The notes below the pieces were generated by a model. That model was not told the origin of the DNA. It was given only the letters and a program-made list of their open reading frames with translations, and did no database searches. A stretch of DNA of 15,204 nt from an uncultured Flammeovirgaceae bacterium (lineage in GTDB: Bacteria; Bacteroidota; Bacteroidia; Cytophagales; Cyclobacteriaceae): the NCBI GenBank assembly GCA_946886805.1, contig CAMPJM010000033.1, positions 1 through 15,204 of the forward strand. The letters are read 5' to 3'. Within the stretch, counting starts at the first letter, position 1. The number at the start of each line of letters is the position of its first letter. Shown piece by piece: positions 1 to 7,607 of this stretch. The position numbers and the translations under genes were made by a program.

Positions 1-55
1 GATTAAACACTACCCTGCGCCAATTTTTATGTTTTGTTCCGATTTCCAGCTATTT

Positions 56-98
56 TAATAAAGGGGAAAAGGAGAAAAATCCCCTTCCCTTTAAAATA
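56..98 (-). terminator. Possible operon-end terminator
   Basis: About 60 nt after the last stop codon, AAGGGG (61-66) and CCCCTT (81-86) form a perfect 6-bp stem, with more imperfect pairing possible between AAAGGG (60-65) and CCCTTT (87-92). The following U-run on the minus strand is weak. This is the only terminator-like structure in bases 1-154, where no gene is seen. Confidence 0.35.
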
Positions 99-154
99 GT
101 TATTTGTTTATTCCTCATCAATGTTGAAAAGGATTAAAAGAATATTTTCCCTAA

Positions 155-3100
155 TCACTCAATGATCAGTTTAGCAGTACTTATCTTTTGTCCGTTTGAT
201 ACAACATGTACCATAAATATGCCAGGAGACAGGTTGCTTTTGTCCACATACATTGGGGATTCTGCCACTTGTACACTAAAAACCTCCTCTCCCAATAAAT
301 TCGTAATTTTCAGATACGTATCCTTATTCACCTGTCCTGCATAATGGATGATTAAATCGCCGCTTTCAAGCGGATTTGGGTAAACTATCATCTCGTCCTC
401 CGTAGCACTATTCACTATACTATAATAGTTCCCATTATTTACCAACGTTGCTGTTGATCCACCTGAACCTTCACTCGCATGGGTAATATCTACCGGTACA
501 TTTGATGCCCTGTCTATGCCGGAATTCCAAAACATGGATACAGTCCATTCTCCTGAAGCAGGTAAATAGGGCGTATAAGTTACGCTTTTGTAGCCTTTAT
601 TAGCATGTCCATCATGTCTATAGTTAGTGCCTATATAATCCGGGCTATAAGAGCTCTCTGGCCAATTCCCTACGACGCTGATGCCACTTGAATTTTCACT
701 ATCCAGAATAATATCAGCCTCCCCACTCTTTGAAAACTTTACTGCATCTGCAATAACATAATTATTGGTGCCATTTGTACGGATTTTCACCGAACCTGAG
801 CTGCCGGCATTAAATGTAAAACTTCCCAATGAATTCCAGGTGCTGCCGTTTTGTGTTTGGTCCACAAAGACCGTCGTAGTGGTGCCTCCACCAGCCGATG
901 AATTCACTGTAATGGATATGGGGTCGGAGGTAGTTGTCTCATTATCCTCATCAGTTGCCACGGCTGTCAAGGAGTAAGATCCTATCGTCACATTATTCCA
1001 CATTACACTATAAGGTGCTGTAGTATCAATACCGAGGGAATTAACGCCTTCAAAAAACGCTACCTGGATTATCGAACCATCACTGTCGGCAGCATCTGCG
1101 CTCATCGTAATATTTTCACCGTCAGTAAAAACGGCTCCATTGGAGGGACTGGTGATGCTTACTATCGGTGGTGTATTAACGCTACTACCATCTGAATGGA
1201 TAATATCAACAGGTACATTTGAGGCACGATTGGAAGCTGCAGACCAAATCATAGCTACAGTCCACTCCCCGGAAACCGGCAAATCAGGAGTATAAGTAAC
1301 ACGCTTACTTCCTTTTCCAGCATTCCCGTCATGTTTGTAATTCGACCCTAAAAAACCAGGATCATAGGTACTGGTTGTCCAGCTACCTGCAAAATTAATA
1401 CCCGTTGTGTGCTCGCTATCCAGGATAATATCACTCTGACCGCTCTTTGAAAATTTTATAGCATCAGCGACGACGTAACCATTGGTGCCATCTGTACGAA
1501 TTTTTACCGAACCTGCTGTACCGGCATTAAACGTAAAACTTCCCAGGGAATTCCAGATGCCTCCATTTTGTGTTTGGTTTACAAAAACGGTAGTTGTAGT
1601 ATCAATGTCTCCTGATTCGATCTTCCACTGTTTATGGGTAGAACCATCATATTCCCATTGTTGAACATTGGCTCCATCCACAAGGGAAGCATCCTGAACA
1701 TCCAGCGCTTTGCCACTATGCCGGGCGGTGAGTCTGACATATCCGTCTCCTACATCTTCGATTGCCCATTGCTGGTGATGGCTTCCCTCATAAGTTCCCT
1801 GTTGGACATTGGCTCCATTGGATGTAGAAGCTCCGGCTACCTCAAGTGCTTTACCACTATGTACATTGACAACGCTATAATATCCACCTTCTGCTGGTTG
1901 TATGTTCCACTGCTGATCATCACCTCCTGAGTAAGCTTTTTGAATAATATTACCATCATCTGAAGTGGAAGAGTCCGCTATAGTCAGCGCCATATTACTA
2001 TGCTTGACAACAAGCCTTACGGGATTGACAGGCAAGGGATAATTCACTACAATTTGTACAGGATCAGAAGTTTTCGTATTATCATCATTATCAGTTGCCA
2101 CAGCCCTTAAGGCATAGGTTCTTCCTTCTACATTATTCCATGTTATGCTATAAGGAGATGAAGTATCAATACCCAGGGAATTGGTGCCTTCAAAAAATTC
2201 AACCTGCGTTACGGTCCCTGCACTATCAGCAGCTTCGGCAGAAACTACTATAGTATCTCCTTGCGTGAAAACAGCACCATCAGCAGGATTGGTGATACTT
2301 ACCATAAGCCCGGAATCATCCAACCCATCATCAATATCCACCGGTACATTTGAGGCACGGTTGCCCCCGGAAACCCACTGCATGGATACTGTCCAATCGC
2401 CGGAAACCGGTAAGTTAGGAGTATAAGTAATGCTTTTACTCCCTTTGCCCGAATTGCCATCATGCTTATATTCCCCTCCCAAATAACCCGGGGTAAAAGT
2501 ACTGGATGTCCAGCTCCCTGAGATGCTAACACCACTGGCATCTTCACTATCCATAATAATATCACTTTGGCCGCTCTTTGAAAGTTTTACAGCATCGGCT
2601 ACCACGTAACCATCAGTGCCATCAGTCCGAATGGTCACTGAAGCAGCATTTCCGGCATCAAACGTATAAGTTCCCAATGAATTCATTGTTCCTCCGTTTA
2701 CCTGCTGATTGAGTCTAATCGTGGTCACATTCCCATTGACTTCTTTGGACCAAACGGGAATAATTACTGGAACACCGATCTCTGTAGCATCATCGTTTGC
2801 GGTTGACACGGCTGTCAAACCATGTGTCCCTGGTAGTATATTATTCAGCGTTGCACTGTATGGAGGGGATGTATCTATTCCTAATGAAGTTATTCCATCA
2901 AAGAATTCTACCTGCATAATAGATCCATTGCTATGACTGGCTTCTGCTGTGATGGTAATGTCTTCCCCTTCCATAAATATTTCCTCCTGGCCTGGACTGG
3001 TGATGGTTACTGTCATGCCAGTAGCCGGCTTTTCGTAAACCCTGAAGTAATCCAGCTCAAATATAGCAGGCCAGGGCGTACCATTCACCGTAGGATCATA

Positions 3101-3883
3101 ATTTGGCCCTCCAAGTGCCAGATTAATGAGCACCTCCGGATGTCCCCCAAGCCAATCGAAAAAGCTCCCTTTCACGAAAGTAGAGTCCACAATTCTTTCT
3201 AACCTACCTTCCTTCCAAATCAGGATATACTCATGAAAATCATCTGCAAAATTAAACCCGGGATGCCAGTCTCCTTTTTCATTGGTGATATCATAATAAA
3301 GCGGCCCTGTTCCTGCACCGAGATCACCACCGGACCAGTCATAGGTATCTCCATCGGCGTTATCATAAAATTCAAAAATATCAATTTCCGAATTGGTACA
3401 AACCCCACCGCCAGGACAATACATCCAGTAGGCTGGCCAAAGACCATCTCCTTCGGGGATCTTAGCCCTGAGTACAAAGGCATAAGTGTTCCCGTTATTA
3501 GGATGGAAAGTTTCATGAGAAACAATCTGTCCGCTGCTAATGCCTCCGGGGAACACACCGCCAAGCGTGGTATCCGCCCGCAGTTCCAAGGCATTAGTTG
3601 TAAAATGATGATTGGTTGTATTAAATGGCTTGTATCGCTGCCACTCCTCATTGATTACCGTTGTACCGGCCACCCCATACGGATTAAAACTATTCTCCAA
3701 ATCCGTTAGGTTTTTGATCGTACTTGTTGCCGAAGTACCGAAATCATAATTATGAATTAATGTATATTCGCTTGGATCAAAAGTTCCTATCTGACTTAAC
3801 AGCATCAAAGGGGCAAAAAAACTTAAACAGAATATTATTGTAAATATTCTTGCTCTTTCTTTTAAAGTATAAGTATGCTTCAT
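155..3883 (-). CDS. Multimodular secreted GH16 glycoside hydrolase with Ig, golvesin-like and ricin modules and T9SS tail
   Basis: Predicted extracellular endo-acting beta-glycanase of family GH16 (1242 aa). Residues 1-31 are a signal peptide. The GH16 domain spans about 38-285 and has the beta-bulge catalytic motif SEIDIFEF: E166 nucleophile, D168, E171 acid/base. WPAYWMY just before it and VLINLALGG near 251-259 are family hallmarks. Then follow Ig-like (290-376), golvesin-like (386-516), Ig-like (526-614), ricin-type beta-trefoil (622-757, three QxW-type repeats at about 657, 704 and 751), golvesin-like (764-895), Ig-like (906-994) and golvesin-like (1004-1134) modules. The last ~77 residues, starting VYPNPL, are a T9SS type A sorting domain. 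The enzyme should therefore be exported and released or anchored at the surface by T9SS, with accessory modules binding polysaccharide. It is the last gene of the operon, 120 bp after the PKD gene. The catalytic domain is a paralogue of the GH16 lipoprotein at 5117-5983. The exact substrate (laminarin-like, agar-like or other beta-glycan) cannot be read from sequence. Confidence 0.93.
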   Translation of the reverse strand: MKHTYTLKERARIFTIIFCLSFFAPLMLLSQIGTFDPSEYTLIHNYDFGTSATSTIKNLTDLENSFNPYGVAGTTVINEEWQRYKPFNTTNHHFTTNALELRADTTLGGVFPGGISSGQIVSHETFHPNNGNTYAFVLRAKIPEGDGLWPAYWMYCPGGGVCTNSEIDIFEFYDNADGDTYDWSGGDLGAGTGPLYYDITNEKGDWHPGFNFADDFHEYILIWKEGRLERIVDSTFVKGSFFDWLGGHPEVLINLALGGPNYDPTVNGTPWPAIFELDYFRVYEKPATGMTVTITSPGQEEIFMEGEDITITAEASHSNGSIMQVEFFDGITSLGIDTSPPYSATLNNILPGTHGLTAVSTANDDATEIGVPVIIPVWSKEVNGNVTTIRLNQQVNGGTMNSLGTYTFDAGNAASVTIRTDGTDGYVVADAVKLSKSGQSDIIMDSEDASGVSISGSWTSSTFTPGYLGGEYKHDGNSGKGSKSITYTPNLPVSGDWTVSMQWVSGGNRASNVPVDIDDGLDDSGLMVSITNPADGAVFTQGDTIVVSAEAADSAGTVTQVEFFEGTNSLGIDTSSPYSITWNNVEGRTYALRAVATDNDDNTKTSDPVQIVVNYPLPVNPVRLVVKHSNMALTIADSSTSDDGNIIQKAYSGGDDQQWNIQPAEGGYYSVVNVHSGKALEVAGASTSNGANVQQGTYEGSHHQQWAIEDVGDGYVRLTARHSGKALDVQDASLVDGANVQQWEYDGSTHKQWKIESGDIDTTTTVFVNQTQNGGIWNSLGSFTFNAGTAGSVKIRTDGTNGYVVADAIKFSKSGQSDIILDSEHTTGINFAGSWTTSTYDPGFLGSNYKHDGNAGKGSKRVTYTPDLPVSGEWTVAMIWSAASNRASNVPVDIIHSDGSSVNTPPIVSITSPSNGAVFTDGENITMSADAADSDGSIIQVAFFEGVNSLGIDTTAPYSVMWNNVTIGSYSLTAVATDEDNETTTSDPISITVNSSAGGGTTTTVFVDQTQNGSTWNSLGSFTFNAGSSGSVKIRTNGTNNYVIADAVKFSKSGEADIILDSENSSGISVVGNWPESSYSPDYIGTNYRHDGHANKGYKSVTYTPYLPASGEWTVSMFWNSGIDRASNVPVDITHASEGSGGSTATLVNNGNYYSIVNSATEDEMIVYPNPLESGDLIIHYAGQVNKDTYLKITNLLGEEVFSVQVAESPMYVDKSNLSPGIFMVHVVSNGQKISTAKLIIE
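482..3016 (-). repeat. Three-fold repeated Ig plus golvesin-like module pair within the GH16 gene
   Basis: The accessory part of the multimodular GH16 gene is built from internal duplications. Golvesin-like copies lie at about 2336-2728, 1199-1594 and 482-874. Ig-like copies lie at about 2756-3016, 2042-2308 and 902-1168. A ricin-type trefoil (1613-2020) sits between Ig copy 2 and golvesin copy 2. Golvesin copies 2 and 3 are the most alike: both start TTTTVFV and share WNSLGSFTFNAG, SGEWTV and RASNVPVDI, and the similarity is also plain at base level. Copy 1 is more diverged. All three Ig copies share the SLGIDT..PYS core. This points to stepwise tandem duplication, with the 2/3 pair the most recent. 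Boundaries are by eye. Confidence 0.85.
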
Positions 3884-3936
3884 TTTTGTGACTTTAAGGT
3901 GAGTGGATATGGGATTAAAAAATTTAGATTTGGCTA

Positions 3937-3967
3937 AAGAGGCTATCTGAATATCAGATAACCTCTT
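3937..3967 (-). terminator. Strong intercistronic hairpin, possible attenuator before the multimodular GH16 gene
   Basis: The arms AAGAGGCTATCTG (3937-3949) and CAGATAACCTCTT (3955-3967) pair over 13 positions with a single C/A mismatch; an A-T pair at 3950/3954 can close a 3-nt loop. It lies 36 bp after the PKD-gene stop and 53 bp before the GH16 start. On the minus strand the stem is followed only by CUCUUUAG, a weak U-run, so termination is probably partial. It may lower expression of the large secreted enzyme or protect the upstream mRNA. Confidence 0.55.
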
Positions 3968-4003
3968 ATTGAAAAAATACAGGGCCTATTATTCTCCCTC
4001 TGC

Positions 4004-5092
4004 TTAAGGTAATGCAGGTTCATCAGCCGGATCGTCGTAATGAACAAGTACAAACCTGACGTAAGTGGGGGTACTATTACTCGTTTCAACCACATCAACT
4101 TCCAGGTACATGGTATCCACTTCGGCTTCTACCAACTTTGTAACGCGGTAAGTGATAGAAGTTTCCGGCAATAATGGCGGTTGTACTTCCTGACCAACAA
4201 CATGAGTACCTACAAATGCCCCTAAACCCTTGACGGTAAGCTCATCTGAGACTGGATCGAAAACGAACTCATGAGTGCCCGATGCCCATGCACTTAAATC
4301 TTCGCCCGCACCTGTGTATTCATCCCCTTCATTCAAATCCCCGACCATATTTTCAGGAGTGGTCTCTATGCACATAAAATCCAAATCGTTACGAAACGCC
4401 GCTTCCGAAAAAGTATCGCCTTTATCATCAAATTCGTATGTTCCATCTTCATGGAATATAAATTCGTCATTGGCCATGCAAAGCCTGTTGGTGAAAAAGC
4501 TTCCTTTTCCTTCCAGATGCTCGCCATGGCCTATTGCCCATTTAAAATAAGTCCAGTAGCTATCATAGACGGCATCGCCCTGCTCTTTAGCTGCTGCATC
4601 CCAGGCCGCCCACGGGCTACCACCTTCTTCCAATTCACGGCCCAGCATTACACCATATTGATACGTTGCATCATCCCTGATCAATTTCCAGGTTTTGCTC
4701 GTCTCACCCGTGATAATGTCCCTTTTGGCATTAGGATTGACCAGCTCAATTTCCGCTGTTGCCTCGTCGGAATCTATATTGTTTGTAGCCGTAAGGGTGA
4801 CGGTGTAGGTACCTGGATTCTCATAGCCATGGGTCGGGTTTTCTTTGTCAGAAGTGGTTCCGTCTCCAAAATCCCATAAGTATGACTCTGCCCTCTCTGA
4901 AGTATTCGAGAAAGTCACTTCCTTATAGTCGTTGGGATTTACGGCTGGCAGAAAAGCCGCCACCGGAGGCTCCGTAAACCCTTTTTTAACATCATCACCA
5001 TCATCACTGCTACAAGATGTGATTAGAAATACTGCAAGGAAAGCTGTAAGAAGCTTCGTTGCATAGATTGGACCTTGTGTAGTTATTCTCAT
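4004..5092 (-). CDS. PKD-domain lipoprotein, probable surface glycan-binding protein (SusE position)
   Basis: 362-aa lipoprotein. The signal peptide ends in lipobox LITSC with Cys27, followed by SSDDGDD, an acidic stretch that fits surface export of lipoproteins in Bacteroidota. A PKD domain covers about 42-120 with the diagnostic WDFGDG at 73-78 and GTYTVTLTATN at 94-104. The remaining ~240 residues start with ETSKTWKL (130-137), a phrase I associate with PUL lipoproteins that carry PKD domains, and then run as a beta-rich region rich in Trp, Tyr and acidic residues. No catalytic motif is visible. It lies 24 bp after a GH16 lipoprotein and follows SusCD, which is where SusE/SusF or SGBP proteins are encoded, so glycan binding at the cell surface is the likely role. 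That role is inferred from context; the C-terminal region is not a family I can name with certainty. Confidence 0.82.
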   Translation of the reverse strand: MRITTQGPIYATKLLTAFLAVFLITSCSSDDGDDVKKGFTEPPVAAFLPAVNPNDYKEVTFSNTSERAESYLWDFGDGTTSDKENPTHGYENPGTYTVTLTATNNIDSDEATAEIELVNPNAKRDIITGETSKTWKLIRDDATYQYGVMLGRELEEGGSPWAAWDAAAKEQGDAVYDSYWTYFKWAIGHGEHLEGKGSFFTNRLCMANDEFIFHEDGTYEFDDKGDTFSEAAFRNDLDFMCIETTPENMVGDLNEGDEYTGAGEDLSAWASGTHEFVFDPVSDELTVKGLGAFVGTHVVGQEVQPPLLPETSITYRVTKLVEAEVDTMYLEVDVVETSNSTPTYVRFVLVHYDDPADEPALP

Positions 5093-5116
5093 AATTATTA
5101 CATTTTTGTTAAAATA

Positions 5117-5983
5117 TTATTTTTCATAAATTCTTAAGAAATCAATGTGAAATATGGCTGGGAAAGGAGTCGCTACAGGTTTGGGGTCACTAATTGGCTT
5201 GCCACCCAAAGCAAGATTTACAATAACTTGAGGTGCGGGGCCGTACCAATCAAAATTGGACCCTCTGACAAAGGTGGTATCTACCCACTTTTGCACATCC
5301 CCTTCCTTCCAAATGGCGGTGAACGTATGGTATTGGTCTGCAAAGTCAAACCCTGAGGTCCATTCCCACTCCCCTGTCATGATGCTGTGATAATCTGCAC
5401 CGTCCCCCTTGCCGCCATTGCCCCCTACCCAATCATAAGTGGTCAGGTTTGGTCCGTTGTAGAATTCAAATATGTCAATCTCCGATGAGGTAGTACCCTC
5501 TCCGCCAGGAGAATACATCCAGAAGGCAGGCCAGAGACCTGTGCCCTTGGGAATTTTACATCTCAGTTGTATCAGCAGGGTCTTGCCATCTGAAGGATAA
5601 AAAGTTTTCTTGGTCGCAAATTGTCCGCTGCTTATTCCCCCGGCCTTAATTCCGCCATCTGCATAGGCTATAAGTTGCAAAGTAGTGTCGGTAAAGTGGT
5701 GGTTCCTGTCATTGAAAGGCTTATACCTTTGCCATTCTTCATTAATTACAATTGTACCCGCTACGCCATACGGCTCAAAATATTCGGCCAAATCATCCAA
5801 AGACTTTACCTTGCGAAGCTTTCCAAAAGAATAGTCGTGAACCAATGTATATCCTTCCAGGCTTGGACTATATACTGCGGTGTCAGGTATAAAAGCATAC
5901 GGTATCTTAGGGGACCTAATTTCATCATCACTGCAAGCAACCATTAAAAGGAAGAGTGATATATAATATAAGTATTTCATCAT
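5117..5983 (-). CDS. GH16 glycoside hydrolase, surface lipoprotein
   Basis: 288-aa single-domain GH16 enzyme, predicted to cut internal beta-linkages of a glycan. The N-terminus is a lipoprotein signal with lipobox MVAC (Cys17) followed by SDDE, which fits outer-membrane surface display. The GH16 domain fills the rest (about 43-288). WPAFWMY at 151-157 precedes the beta-bulge active site SEIDIFEF with E168 nucleophile, D170 and E173 acid/base. VNLALGG at about 255-261 and the C-terminal FHIDFLRIYEK strand complete the fold. It resembles the catalytic domain of the multimodular GH16 throughout, for example in the shared INEEWQRYKPFN block at 80-91, so the two are paralogues. Two Met codons are adjacent at the start and either may be used. 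It lies 136 bp after SusD, with a stem-loop in the gap, and 24 bp before the PKD gene. Confidence 0.93.
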   Translation of the reverse strand: MMKYLYYISLFLLMVACSDDEIRSPKIPYAFIPDTAVYSPSLEGYTLVHDYSFGKLRKVKSLDDLAEYFEPYGVAGTIVINEEWQRYKPFNDRNHHFTDTTLQLIAYADGGIKAGGISSGQFATKKTFYPSDGKTLLIQLRCKIPKGTGLWPAFWMYSPGGEGTTSSEIDIFEFYNGPNLTTYDWVGGNGGKGDGADYHSIMTGEWEWTSGFDFADQYHTFTAIWKEGDVQKWVDTTFVRGSNFDWYGPAPQVIVNLALGGKPISDPKPVATPFPAIFHIDFLRIYEK

Positions 5984-6044
5984 ACTTTGCTTAAGCTAGA
6001 GCCAATATTGTCATGAACAATTTCAATTTTTAAAGCAAATAACT

Positions 6045-6100
6045 CCCCGTTTACCGCAAACAATGCGGTATTATTTACTAAAAACGGATTATGAAAGGGG
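6045..6100 (-). promoter_or_regulatory. Intercistronic stem-loop between susD and the GH16 lipoprotein gene
   Basis: A perfect 7-bp stem TACCGCA/TGCGGTA (6052-6058 with 6064-6070) closes a 5-nt loop. Weaker outer pairing is possible between CCGTTT (6047-6052) and AAACGG (6082-6087), and between CCCC (6045-6048) and GGGG (6097-6100). It lies 50 bp after the susD stop in the 136-bp gap. There is no strong U-tract, so it is more likely a processing, attenuation or mRNA-stability element than a full terminator. No clear internal promoter is visible. Confidence 0.5.
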
Positions 6101-6119
6101 ATGCTAAATTGTCATAAAA

Positions 6120-7583
6120 TCACTCCAATAGATTAGGATTTAACAGCACTTCACCTGCGGGAATAGGCAAGTAATAGTATTCATACGTTTGATCATTAGG
6201 GGTACCAATCAAGGGTATATCCCCTGGGTTTCTCTGCGCATTCACAGCAGCCACTCTTTCCAGACGTTGCAGGTCAAACCACCGGGTATATTCAGCCGCA
6301 AACTCCCAGGAGCGTTCATCAATCACAGCTTCTATAAATTCCGATGATGACAATCCACTCAAAGATGCCAAGCCGGCTCGCTCGCGGACTGCGTTCAAAC
6401 CTGCATACGCCTGCCCATCAGGGGCACCATCTGCTCTTGTCTGGGCTTCAGCATAGATGAGCAATACATGGGCATACCTCAATAGAATAATTGGCATTCC
6501 TGTATGGTAGGTATTTCCTTCTACCACCTGAAGTTTTTTGTAAAACGGCTGGCCAATTGAATTGTCTTCCCAACTTATCACGCCATTGTCTGTCTGAAAT
6601 AATGTTTGAAAGGTGATATCCTTCCGGATTCCCTCAGGAAAATTCAGAAAGAAATTGATTTCTGCACAATAGTCATTCCACCCCTTCTCATCATCGGAAA
6701 CAGCCGAAATGCCAAATAACGTATTTAGAGAACCGTTGCCTGGAGCAAAATAGAAAGCAAATATCTCAGCCGATTGCCGATTGTCCAGGTAGTTTCCTGA
6801 AAACAACACGGATAGTGGCAAGTTCAGGCTCCATCCATAGCTTGCGCGATTGTCAATTACCTCTTTAGCCTTTTCAGCAGCCATCGCATATTTCGATTGA
6901 TCGTTAATAGGCCATCCCCCCATCGTTAAGTACACATCTGCCAAAAATGCTTTGGCCGACCCTTGACAAGGCCTTCCAGGATCACGCTTTTCTACTGGCA
7001 GCAGTTCTTCGGCCTTTTTTAGGTCAGCAATAATCAATTCATAGATCTCTGCAGGCGGAACGGTTCCTACGTCCAATACATCTTCACTTACAGAACTCTG
7101 TGTAATTAGCGGGATATTTCCGTATAGCCTCACGAGCCAGTAATAACTGATCGCTCTTAAGAAATAAGCTTCCCCGGCAATGTGATTGATGGTGGTCTGA
7201 TTTCCTTCTGCCAGATGATAGTTATTGATGATGTTGTTTGCACGGTAAATGGTAAAATATCTCCCGCGCCAAAAGTTAGTGCTCCTTTGATTTAAGGCAT
7301 CCACATTGAACAAGTCCATTTGTCTAAATGGTGCCTTATTTAATCCCGGGTGTGTGGTTAAATCATCGCCGCCCATAAGTACTGCCAAAACTTCTGCTGT
7401 ATTAAAACCATGGCCGAAGGCATTAAAATTTGGATTGTACACCCCTGTCAAGGCTGCTTCCAATCCTTCCACGGTACTTATTGCCTTATTTCCTATCAAA
7501 AGCCCTTTCGGTTCTTCCTCGAGAAAGTCCTCGCATCCAAAGCAAACAAGTACGATAAATATATTGCAAATAAAGTTTTTCAT
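6120..7583 (-). CDS. susD: SusD/RagB-family outer-membrane glycan-binding lipoprotein
   Basis: 487-aa SusD homologue, the surface lid that binds oligosaccharides and hands them to its SusC partner. The signal peptide ends at a lipobox-like CFGC with Cys17, and the mature start CEDFLEEEP is typical of SusD proteins. The N-terminal region shows the TPR-like part with SYYWLVRLYGNIPL. The C-terminal region has RYAHVLLIYAEAQ (369-381), NAVRERAGL (397-405) and ERSWEFAAEYTRWFDLQRLE (423-442), all characteristic of the RagB/SusD C-terminal domain. It starts 24 bp after the susC stop, the usual pairing. The gene is full length for the family. The ligand is presumably the oligosaccharide released by the two GH16 enzymes; this is inferred from the locus, not from binding residues. 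Confidence 0.95.
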   Translation of the reverse strand: MKNFICNIFIVLVCFGCEDFLEEEPKGLLIGNKAISTVEGLEAALTGVYNPNFNAFGHGFNTAEVLAVLMGGDDLTTHPGLNKAPFRQMDLFNVDALNQRSTNFWRGRYFTIYRANNIINNYHLAEGNQTTINHIAGEAYFLRAISYYWLVRLYGNIPLITQSSVSEDVLDVGTVPPAEIYELIIADLKKAEELLPVEKRDPGRPCQGSAKAFLADVYLTMGGWPINDQSKYAMAAEKAKEVIDNRASYGWSLNLPLSVLFSGNYLDNRQSAEIFAFYFAPGNGSLNTLFGISAVSDDEKGWNDYCAEINFFLNFPEGIRKDITFQTLFQTDNGVISWEDNSIGQPFYKKLQVVEGNTYHTGMPIILLRYAHVLLIYAEAQTRADGAPDGQAYAGLNAVRERAGLASLSGLSSSEFIEAVIDERSWEFAAEYTRWFDLQRLERVAAVNAQRNPGDIPLIGTPNDQTYEYYYLPIPAGEVLLNPNLLE

Positions 7584-7607
7584 CTTTTCTATTTTTAGGT
7601 TGGAAAA

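Noticed and set aside
1..154. Possible small gene left of the operon
   Set aside because: No open frame with a credible start or domain; only a weak terminator-like repeat is present.
3220..3709. Open frames of 143 and 158 codons on both strands opposite or out of phase with the GH16 catalytic region
   Set aside because: They lie wholly inside the GH16 gene, have no recognisable domain, and the in-phase protein there has intact catalytic motifs.
155..3883. Naming the enzyme a laminarinase or agarase
   Set aside because: The ExDxxE motif is shared by several GH16 activities and no accessory enzyme (GH3, GH17, GH2, GH117, sulfatase) in the window fixes the substrate.
4451..4879. 142-codon plus-strand open frame
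   Set aside because: Antisense to the PKD lipoprotein gene, with no domain or plausible start signal.
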